From assembly GCA_030248135.1 (NCBI GenBank), contig JASANC010002565.1:1-64000 (forward strand): 64,000 bases of DNA, read 5' to 3'. Positions within the stretch are counted from its first letter, which is position 1; each line of letters starts with the position of its first letter. Source of the stretch: Theristus sp. LFF4_11 (Eukaryota > Nematoda > Chromadorea > Monhysterida > Xyalidae). Below the pieces are notes generated by a model that was not told the DNA's origin, searched no databases, and saw only the letters and a program-made list of their open reading frames with translations. The translations under genes were made by a program, and so were the position numbers. Below are positions 24,001 through 34,019 of the stretch, one piece after another.

Positions 24001-27000
24001 ATGGCCAGCCAAAAAGGACAAGTGCGTGTGGCCGAATTCGACGGCGTTGCTCTGCGCGAATTGTTGACATGTCCAGAATTTTTGGGTTTTGATCGTCCTC
24101 GAAGCTACAGTCCGACTAGAAAACAGAGTGATTTTCTTTTTTTTAACGTTTTTTGCTTTACATCTTCCGTTCACATCTACAGTGGCGGCCAAAAGTGTTG
24201 GAACGCTGCGCGCGTGTTGCATCAGCCGTACAAACGCTATTGTAATAATTTATGGGCAACGTTGAGTCGAAAAGTGTCCCGTGAACCCAACGTTGCCCAT
24301 AAACTCTTATAATAGCGTTTGTAGGGCTGATGCAACACGCGCGCAATACACAGCACACACGCGCGCAGCGTTCCAACACTTTTGGCCGCCACTGTAACTG
24401 AACTGTACTGCTTCCACCAGTTTACTGTTTTTACGTCATTAGTTTCCGACAAAACTGACTTCACTTTTGAATTCAAAGTGAATCTTTCTGCCAGCGCAGG
24501 TGACAACCGTGCAACACGTCCATTATTGACAGCCACACCGGCAGGAGCAGCGGGCGCAAGTGAGACGTTGCGAACCGGCAACATTCACGAAATTCTCGAA
24601 GCAACGAGCACAAATCGCAACCACGCGGCGACCTCGATGTGCCTCGCGTCTGTCATCGAGCTACTGTGTGACGTGCTCGTTGATAAATCAACCGAACGCA
24701 AACGACAGGCGTTCTTCGGTCGGTTAAAAGTTGAACGATGTTTTTTTCGCAATTTCTGTGTGTTGAAATTCCAGCGCAGCAATTGGCTGGTTCTGTGCGC
24801 TACCCAATTCAAATCACAGCCAAAACAAACTTGCACAACGATGAGCAATGTTCACCCTTGTTTCATTGATTAAAACTAGCGGATTGGCATGTCGTACGAA
24901 CCGCGTATCCAGCGGGACTCCAAGGCCATGGGAAGCCCTTTATGAAGCGAGCATGTACAACAAAGAAAACTCTCAAAAAGCACCTTGCCACCTGCGAAAG
25001 CAACTCTCGCAAAGCACATGCGTGCGTGTTCAGTGGTGTCGGGTATGCTGATGCGTCACGGTCTCCTCCCGGCGACGTTCGTCAGCAGCGAGTTCGCCTC
25101 GGTTCGCCACCAGTGCGCGACTGCCATTCAACATCTGCTTGATCACGTGATTCGATGGCTGTGCGCGCTCGGGGCGCCCAGTTTGCCGTTAGTGCTCAAT
25201 CAAGAACGAACTTTTTGTGTGCTATCATCAATCATGTCGTGGTCAGCTGATCGCGCAGGTTTGCCTCTGTCGACCCGGTCCGCTGGGTGCCCGCGAGTTC
25301 GACTCTCGCTTCCGGACACGGAATGTATCGTGTATTGCAGGTTTAGTTGAACGTGTCAGATTGACGTGACGTCATTCGCGATAAAAACGCCCGTTTCTCG
25401 TGCACGCGCTGGCACCAGGATTTTAGTTTTGTACACATGAACGGAGAAGCCAAATCTGTGCTTGGCAAGCGTATGTTTTTTTGAACACATGACGTCATTT
25501 CGGTCGGACACGTTTGCCGAAACGGACTGTCCACGGTCCTAGCACATCTCGCAGGCGTTGCTGTTGCTGACAATATCCAGTGATCGTTGACAACAACATT
25601 ACATGTCACTGCACTGTGTGCTCTCTGGAAACGTGCTCGTGTGCGGTGGGACAGTGTGGTGGAGCATGGTGCTGCTACCTCAACATGGTGCGGACGCTTG
25701 CGACAGCCCTGTAATTTCATCTCCGTGTTCTGTATCTGTCGCGCAATTGTGTAATAGACAGACACACCGCTTCAATCGACAACGGTCAGTATGTCGAATT
25801 TTCTCTCAACACTGCAGCAACAATTTACCGCAAGACCATTTTGCCGCAACCGCACCATGCTTCTCCACACCGTCGCACTGGTATGATGCACTGTATCCAC
25901 TGTTTGTTCTCCAGTCGCTCTCTGACGTCGCCCACGACGCTGAGCTCAGCGGTCGATGCAACAGTGCTGCAGAAAATCCTGTCCGATTTCGAACAGTCCG
26001 TCAACCACGACAACAAGCCGATCAACAACAACCAGTCAAGAGCTGCGCAATTAGATGTCAACACTGCCAACGCACGCTCTGGTCGTCAGAAAACTGGACC
26101 GGAAAATGATCCGGAAGATTGTGACTTGCCGGAAACGTCAAACGATGAAGGGAACGAATCAAGAATGGGCGAAAATATGAAGCCTGCGTCTGTCGCTCAA
26201 TCGTGTGATAGACACAGCGTCAATCGACAACGGTGAGTGTGTCGAATTTTCGTTTTCTTTTCATTAGTATAGTCCTTAAATGTAGTTCTTCAACAATAAA
26301 CGCATTTGGGAGTGCAGTTTTCTTTACTAAACTTAAAGTTCGTTAAACTCACTCACCCCACTGGATAAACGGGTCTGTGTGGCTGAAGTTTTGTCTGAAA
26401 AGACTGAAATTTTCGCACAGAAGCAAATCAGATGACGCCGCCGTTGACGCTGCGACGCCTACAGTCGCCCGCAGTTCCACCGCGCGTCCGTCACGATTGC
26501 GCTGTTTCGCTCGCGACTTCTTTCCGAGTCGTTTCGAGCAGGATTTCGATCGGGTGCAACCGATTGGCCGCGGTGGATTCGGCCGCGTGCTGAAGGTGAA
26601 TAAGGTGGATGTGTAAAATCCTGGTTCGAAGACCGGGCACTCCGTTGTTAAGCGGCATTCATGAAGCAGTATTTAGTGACGCATAGCTGTGTTGAATGAT
26701 AGCTGCGCAGTCACTAAATGCTGCTTCATAAATGCCCCTTTACACGGTGATGTTGCGTGCGCGCGCATAATCAAACAAACACACGCGCACACATTCGATA
26801 TGACAGCAGTGTGCGTGTGAGTGTGTGCCACCGTTGGTCGATGCGTCGTGCGTGTTTGTTTGTTTGTAACGATACGCCTTCTTGCCAGAGGGCACTGTCA
26901 TAAAAAAATCTAGGTCTTTATCTGCATTTACGACGTTCTGATTGGCTGTTGTGTTGTTACGGTTCATTGGTTATCTGCTTGAATCCGGTGAGTGGTGGTG

Positions 27001-28566
27001 TGCTGATTGGTTGGGGAGAGCGTATTCAATGCTTCTAAATGTACAGCTTGTCACACCAAAGCTGGTAACATACAGGTTGAGCAAACGCGATTCAAGGAAA
27101 ACAGCAGATATTTTTCAGGCTCGCCATCTGATTGATCGCTGTTATTACGCGCTGAAAAAGATTGATTTCAATTATTCCCAGACGGGCGCTTGTTTTCGCG
27201 TACGTTTTTTGTGCTTTCCGTTCATTGGCACCATTCATGCATTCTTCCAGCACGTCACGTCACGTCATGTATGAATGCTGGTATGAACGAACGGGTTTTC
27301 TAAAGCTTGACGTCAGATATGGTGACGTGCTGGATTGCTGTTTTCTCTTTCTGGCTGCATTAATGTGACGTGACGTGCCGGGTGCCTTTTGCGTTCATGA
27401 ATTGGCCACGAATTGTGCTAGTTCAGGTGCTGCCGTTGTTACGTTTTGACTTGCATCAGTGTTTCGAGCAATGTACGCAAACAAACGTAACTTTGGTATC
27501 TTATGCCACTTTTGGACATCCTAAAGTGCGAAATTGACCTTTTTCGACTTCCCTACCTATTCACAGATTTTGCGCGAAATTCAAATGCTCGCGTGTTTGG
27601 CGCACCCGAACATCGTGCGCTACTATACGGCGTGGTTTGAGCTGGAAATCGCAGACGACACCAAAAACACGAATGCTGCGAGTGCACCGTTGACTAACAG
27701 CACTGCACTGCCAAATGTGGCGGACGGGGGTGGCACGGATCGGTCGAATGGTGATCTGAGAAATCATGCGTGGTAAGCAGGCACTCGTGCCACGATGCGG
27801 TGAACCGTGGGGCACTTCCCACCCGATGCGGTGCGCACGCGGCTGACGAAGGCTTGCGGCAAGTGCACCACGGTACACAGCACCGTCGCACGGCACGGCA
27901 CTGGTACGGTGGTATTGTAATTGGTAATAAATGAGATGTAATTAATTTGTTGTTGTTTGTTATTATTGTGACGAACCGAAGTTAAACGTGCCATCGAGCA
28001 GATTGGTGACAAGGAACCGCGTTTTTTGTTGAGCAGTAACAGGAACCGCAGCTTTTTCAGCTTTTCTGCAACGACCTTGAACCAGTAGAAGTGGAAACCT
28101 CACGTTGGTAAAAAGGAGCATTCAGCGTTGTAAAGGTTCATCGAACGTTAAAGAAAAAAATCATAAAATGTTATTGTTTTCTGTCTTTTCAGCAGCCCAA
28201 ACGGCAGCAGTCTCCGGCTGCAGTCGTTGTCGTCGCCGTGCGTCAGTTTTGGCGCGGACGAAGCACGCACGTCAAACGATGGTGATAGATTGAAGTCAAT
28301 GGTACAAACACAGACCACGGGCGACTTGAACAGCGTCGAATCGTCCAGTCCAAACGACCGATCGGAACGCTGCTCTGACGTCGCGTCCGTTTCCGATGGT
28401 TTGTTTTGTGCATCTGATCTGGCAGTTTCAAATTATTGCACCGGTTGGTGCGATTCAGAGGGTGTTTGTTGTCGGATCAGTACCAGTGGGACAGTTGGTC
28501 TTACTTAACGCGACCCCGTGGTTAGTCACTGATTTTCAGTCAAGAATTGGCTTCATTCACAATTGG

Positions 28567-28597
<31 letters not shown>

Positions 28598-31500
28598 GAT
28601 TTTTAGGCGATGTTTTTAGCCAGGGCTAACCCAGAGAAGCGTACAGAACGCCATTGAGTAGGGCGCCCATCGAGTTTTCTCTGTCATTAAGTGCCTATAC
28701 ACCCCTCGGCGGGGCTCGATCCCCCGAGCGCACAGACTGCAGTCTAACACACTACCACCAGGCCACGAGGGTGACAATTGGTACACGTACAGTACAGTTC
28801 TCCCTTTCTGCGAGTGGTACGCCCACGCCCACTTGATTGGCTTTCAGGGCAGCCAATCAGAACTGAAAATGTCCATTGTCCACATTTTTCTCCAACCCAC
28901 CCAGAATCGAACGGCGAGCAAACGGCAGCCGCTGCGAATGAAGTGACCGCTGCTGAGAGCAGACTCGTCAGTCTGGCCAGGCACGACAGTCACGCGCATT
29001 GTTGGCCGCCGCACACCGCCATGGTTGCTTATTTTTGTTACTTTTTGTTATTTTTGGCCACGTTATTTTTGTTACTTTTTGTTTGGCACGCTTTCGGCCC
29101 ATTTTCGGAAATTGAACTGTCCGATATGCGTGTACAGTCGATCGATACCAGTCGACTCGGTAACAGTTCGAAATTTCTTTGTCCCAGGAACACCGTTTCG
29201 TGGTCTATATCCAGATGCAGCTTGGTGCGAGCACACTGCAGGCATACTTGAGCAATCGTGTTCACGATGTGGTGCCCGGAGAAAGTGCGGTTTTTCGATA
29301 TTTTTATATCTCGTCATAAAAACTGCGTCGTTTGGAAAGTTGCTGCACTGATTTGTGTGCGGGGTGGAGTTGAACCCAAACAAACGCACACGATACCGCA
29401 TTGCGCCTCGAATTCTGTGAGTGCCAAAAAACATGTGAGAAGAGCAAGACAGAACGGAACAAAGAGGATCATCAAACACAGTTTGTAATGATCCTTTCTC
29501 CTTGGCGATCAGGGATGTTTGTTCGCAGTTCGACAGTTTCGAGAACCGATGCGGTTGTGACACCGTACTCCAATGAACCTGTAAATTACATTCGTCATTA
29601 ATGCTATTAGTCGGTTTGTGAAAGCCTGTCAGACAAAATCGACGTCATTCAGATTTGTTCTCGCGCGTCGACGTTACGTACAACCATCGATTGCTGTATC
29701 AGCTGCTCAGTGCGTTACAGTACATCCATTCGCAAGCACTGATTCACCGCGATGTCAAGGTAAACGTCACGGTTAAGGTCGCCTCGTTGCCTCCTGGTTT
29801 CTGCTGTTGGTTAGTAATTTCATAAAAAAACTGTTTTCCGGTCTAGAGACAACGATTTCGTATCCTCGGAAAAATTATTTTGGCAATGGGCGATGAGTTG
29901 CTTGCGTTGCCCGTTAAACCGGACCTAGCGCGTGGCCTTCGGGGTCTAGTTCGCGGGCAGGATATCCGCATTTGGGAGTGATGCACATGATACTTCACGA
30001 GCACACTGTACACTGTAGTGTACCACCGTCCAACGTGTGGTAGTGGTGCTACCCATCGCCATGATATACACATGGAGATGCTATCCGTGTCGACGCCCCG
30101 CACCGCGCGCAGATCCCTCAAGCCGCGCCAGTCTAGTGTGTCTTATGCAAGCAAGCCTGGGCCCCCACTCATCAGCCCATCGCGCCAAACAGACAGTATA
30201 TTGACCTCGATTTTATATAATCACTGCCGACGTGAAACACGCGCGATACGGGAGCGAGCGAATATCGATTTATCGCTGTGCAATATGCGATCTGGATATA
30301 TGAGTTTTCCAGCCAAACGAACTCTGAAACTTTTCAAAATGTATTTGCTACTTGAATGCATGTGTGTTACTTGTGAAATCAATCAGAATACCGAACTCAA
30401 GTGCCTAAAGCGAGCTAAAAACTGGTTGCACAGAAAACGTGCATTCGCTGTCCAAGAATGATTTTTTATTTTGGTCCCGAAACTCAATGCGCGCATACAG
30501 TGGCGGCCAACAGTTTGGAAACCCCTGCGTGCGCTCCATATCGCGCATTTTTGCGTTATTACTATGCACATAAGCAAATATTTTTGATTTTTGGAACAAG
30601 CAACTGTTGTGTTCACAAAAACAAAGCTCGCATGTGTTGAGAACAGACGCACAATAAAAGCACGCACATACCACCACACACACGCGCGCGCATGGGGGTT
30701 TCCAAACTTTTGGCCGCCACTGTAGATAGGTGAAACACTTTCATGCGAGACGCGGCAATTCAAAATTAGCAAAGTGGTCCGAGTCCTCTAAATAAGGCCG
30801 AGTCACTAAGGCGACTTTGAATTGCCACAGAAAGGTTGAAACTAGTTTCCTTTCACGTCTGTAAACCCCATTGAGTGGCAGAACCTAAAAAATGGATAAT
30901 AGGTCTTCATTTTTTCAACTTTTTACAGCCAAGCAACATTTTCCTGGACGGGCCGGACAAGGGCACCCTGTTATTGGGCGATTTCGGCCTTGCGTGCAGA
31001 CAAACAACTGGCACAGACGAGCCTCGGAGCCAGGGACTGGGGACGTCGACCTATGCAGCGCCGGAACAGCTGACTTCTGATTCGTATACGCCTCAAGTGA
31101 GTTTGTGCTTTTTTTGTTGTCGCTTGATTCTGGGAGAGAACACTCATTTCCTTCAGCATGCAGCTTATCTGGCAGTCTTTTTTGCATTTTGTATTTTTAT
31201 GCTCAGTGATCGCTGTTCAGTTTCATTGTCAAGCGGCAAAACTCGACGAATTGAACTTTGAAGTTTTTTTTTTGACGACGCTGAAAACTGAGGGACTGTT
31301 CTCAGACTTTGTGACACATTAGGGTCAATAGCCGGTGTGTTGTGTGCGACACGTCATGTGTGGCATTACAACGTGCAAGCACTGTTTCTTGCGGTTTCGC
31401 CTGTTAAGCGTATACCGCGGGCCCCCAGGCTCGTCAGTACGACAAGGCCCGGGCTGCACAGCCCAATCAAACATGTTCGAGCGAGGAACTTTAAACAAAA

Positions 31501-32578
31501 CTGATAGTTTTTTTGGCGCTCATCCAGGTCGACATGTACAGCTTTGGCGTGGTCGCGTACGAGTTGTACCACCCGTTTGGCACGGCGATGGAACGCGCGC
31601 AATGCTTACGTCAACTCAGGAGCGAACGAATTGATGACAGCTTTCAGCATCAGTGGCCTGTCGAGGTGCGTTACAGGACACAGGTGCTGAACACCTCTTG
31701 GTCTGGGTGTTCCGCTCGAATAAAATGAGAAATTTGTTGAAATGAGTTTGTTGTTGTGCCCCTTAGCGATCTCGAGAGTTGCGAATGTTGTAAACGTTTA
31801 GGACTGATAAATCAGCACAATGAACAGAATGCTGTCGATCCGCCCTGTGTGATGGTGAATAAGCATTATTTTTTTTTAAAAACCATCAATCACCATCGGA
31901 AAGATCACGTTTGTTTATTTCCAATCTCAGAGCGCTCTCATCCGTCAGTGCGTGCACGTTGACCCCGCGTCGCGCCCCTCTGCCAGTAGACTGCTCGAAG
32001 ACAATTGGCTGGTGTCTGCTGCTGACGATGTCAGTCTGTTCTGTTGTCATTTCCACATTGATTTTTTCGAATCTTCATTTGCGACCCACTGATTGGTTGT
32101 TCCGAATTTGAATTCAGGATCAGTACCACTGAATTGAATTTTTTGTAGTTTCAACTTGTGTGCAGCAACACCAGTGTAGTAGGATTTTTGGTTCTCGTAT
32201 GTTGAGATTTGCTGGAAAACTCGGGTATCGTGATGACCTCCACAAGCAACAGCTTCCGATCATTGCCTATTAGAAATGCCCTGAACGCTGATTGGTTGCA
32301 CCATGCTTATTCGATCGATCACTGCACGACTGCATTCAAAGTGCAGCCAATCAATCAGCTGACTGCTATGCTGCACTTTGTGTGCTGCTATGTATGACTG
32401 CTAGTGCTGCTTGACTGGTACGCCAGATTCGTTCAGTTTTGCTTTTACAAACCATTCCAATCTTTTACTTTAGCGTATCAAACAGCTGGAGACGATCGTG
32501 CAAAGCCAGCGGTCGGAAATCGAAGTGCTCAGACAAAAACTGAGACAACGGGAAATCGAATTCAAACCTGACGACTGA
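24001..32578 (+). CDS. EIF2AK1: HRI-type eIF2-alpha kinase (EIF2AK1 homologue)
   Basis: HRI phosphorylates eIF2-alpha to slow translation under haem lack, oxidative or mitochondrial stress. Exons: 24001–24127, 24500–24718, 25034–25146, a weakly defined one ending 25784, 25915–26232, 26421–26595, 27119–27199, 27567–27772, 28193–28398, 28905–29023, 29188–29284 (or 29289), 29653–29759, 30929–31096, 31528–31665, 31931–32029 and 32474–32578. The N-terminal domain reads LMRHGLLPATF then VSSEFASVR, matching the HRI block, which excludes PERK and GCN2. Kinase parts: IGRGGFGRV loop, catalytic Lys in YYALKKIDF, LREIQMLACLAHPNIVRYYT, acidic/Ser insert over two exons, VVYIQMQL, HRDVKPSN, GDFGLAC, APEQL, DMYSFGVV and PFGTAMERA. 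A C-terminal coiled coil begins RIKQLETIVQSQ. Catalytic residues are present. Uncertain: the exon 3/4 border and the donor at 29285 or 29290. Confidence 0.9.
24180..24394. mobile_element. Tc1/mariner-type MITE, copy 1 (HRI intron 1)
   Basis: Flanked by TA at 24178–24179 and 24395–24396. Terminal inverted repeat CAGTGGCGGCCAAAAGTGTT at both ends. The whole element is nearly palindromic: GCATCAGCC and ACAAACGCTATT on one arm match on the other. The TA target and CAGTG end fit the Tc1/mariner group. No coding capacity. Confidence 0.88.
25352..25530 (-). repeat. Dispersed 190-bp repeat, copy 2 (HRI intron)
   Basis: Inverted relative of 19424–19615, sharing TGACGTCATT, AAAAACGCCCGT, CAAGCGTATGT and ATGACGTCATTTC in reverse order. 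It lies in the HRI intron after the exon ending near 25146. Confidence 0.6.
26651..26747. mobile_element. GGCATTCATGAAGCA palindromic MITE, copy 1
   Basis: AAGCGGCATTCATGAAGCAG followed by TATTTAGTGACGC, then the inverse arm ending GCTTCATAAATGCCCCTTTA. A near-complete palindrome of about 97 bp within the HRI intron after 26595. Clear relatives lie at 39117–39216 and 43500–43580. Confidence 0.85.
27215..27411. mobile_element. CACGTCA palindromic MITE, copy 2 (HRI intron)
   Basis: Left arm CATTGGCACCATTCATGCAT then CACGTCACGTCACGTCATG; right arm GTGACGTGACGTGCCGGGTG and TTCATGAATTGGCC. The same arm order as 23462–23667, with more divergence. Confidence 0.6.
28566..28774 (-). mobile_element. 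tRNA-derived SINE, family 1, copy 1 (HRI intron)
   Basis: Reads on the minus strand: CCTCGTGGCCTGGTGGTAGT, a box-B-like GGATCGAGCCCC, GTGTATAGGCACTTAATGAC, GGGCGCCCTACTC, CGTACGCTTCTCTGGGTTAG, GCCCTGGCTAAAAACATCGCC, then a (CAA)n tail, seen here as TTG repeats at 28566–28596. Confidence 0.88.
30498..30722. mobile_element. Tc1/mariner-type MITE, copy 2 (HRI intron)
   Basis: TA at 30496–30497 and 30723–30724; ends CAGTGGCGGCCAACAGTTT and the complement of CAGTGGCGGCCAAAAGTTT. The same family as 24180–24394 by its end sequence, with a different interior that is also palindromic (TTTGGAAACCCC at the left, GGGGGTTTCCAAA at the right). Confidence 0.85.
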
Positions 32579-34019
32579 TACTACTGCGGAATATAAAATG
32601 CGTTCATACTTTTTGATCACTCTGTACAACATTCGGCTCTTATTTTCTGAGTAGGTTTCTTGCCTTGTGAATTAGCTGATTGCCTGAATTTTGTGTCCGA
32701 AACGCTGATTGGTCATCGTGGCCGCGCGACGCAGTGAATCAGTTTGGTAGATTTTACTTTTTTCTTTTCGAAAATGCTCAAAATCTGGTCAGTATTTATT
32801 ATTGATTTGTTTGATCCACAAAAAAATCCAGAAATGTCGCATCGCGGACGGTTTATTAGTTTCGAAAACGACTAATGAAAAAATACCAACCATGGTGTGT
32901 TTCAAAATATAGATTTTCTGTGCTTGCAAAAAATAACAAAATATTCGAACAAATATTGTGACATCCATTTGGGATAACGTCCAGTGTGATCGTTTGTCAC
33001 CTGGCACCAGCTGGCAGGTACTGACAAACTGACTTTAGGGTGTACTTATGATATTCGTTTCAAGTCACGGATTTCGGGCAAGGTTGAAGCGCACGAAAAA
33101 AGTAGCGGCAGACAAACAAGCAAAGCAAAAACAATAACTGAAAAATTATTACAGAACAAAGTAATCGTAATATCGGGAAGCACCACGAAACAAAATATAT
33201 AAATACGCGCTCCGCCTCAGAACACGGATACACCGTAACACCACACACACACACGGACTAAAATATTTGATTTTCAAAACCACGGAATCGAAAAAAAAGA
33301 TGTCGTTAATAATCGCAAGAGCGGTGGTCGAAAATGAGAGATATGGAGATCGAATATAGTCTAATTATTAGAAACCGTCAGCCTGGGGTGACAACACGCC
33401 ATCTCACACTGTCACGTTCAGATAAAAAGACTTTAACAGCATCCAGGGCACGGGAAAACAGCATCAAAATTCGTTGTGCACAGCAAACACGAAAAAATGA
33501 ATTGGAAGAAAAAAGCAAATTTCGATTCCACTTGTCATAAAAAATTATCACATTACGCCAACCAACAAAGGACATCAATTATCTTTTCAGAACATTAAAA
33601 ATGGGGATTTTGATTTGTTGGACCACTACTTACAAAAGCGAACAGCAATCACTAAGCTCTGTAATATTCTGCTGCGTGTGAACTTATACAACTTTAAACT
33701 CACAGTTCCAACACAGAAAACACGGCTTTCCAAAATTTCCACAAATTCCACTGCAGCCAAGTGCTGCACTGCAAACCAATGAACGAGTGGAAGTATCAAA
33801 AAGACGAGAACCCTGTTTACAAAGACGTGTGTTAGTTTCACGCTAAAAATGCTAACAAAAATCATATCTGAAGACCGCGCACTTGTTTTAACAACGATCA
33901 CAAACCACCGCAATGAGCGCAGCGCAAAAATGTCGCGTGTGTGTGCCAGTGTGTTTGTTAACGGCTGTGTAGCGTGTGACACGTGTCCAATGAAAATGCA
34001 CCGTCTCCCAACCAGAACT
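32579..34019. other. Gene-free spacer between HRI and RALGPS (convergent)
   Basis: Contains the 3' ends of both genes. A CTGATTGG motif lies at 32705 and a CA run at 33241–33253. At about 33868–33885 there is a TCTGAAGACCGCGCACTTG block also found, inverted, at about 37180–37202 and 53785–53805. No exon recognised. Confidence 0.45.

Noticed and set aside
25230..25325. tRNA gene in an HRI intron
   Set aside because: There is a perfect T arm (GCGAG TTCGACT CTCGC), but no 5' acceptor strand matches the 3' TTCCGGA. Probably a tRNA pseudogene or SINE head fragment; not enough to annotate.
29401..29601. Additional HRI exon between 29289 and 29653
   Set aside because: It was considered because the 29289 donor does not match the phase of 29653, but a donor at 29285 restores phase without an extra exon, and the kinase alignment leaves little room.
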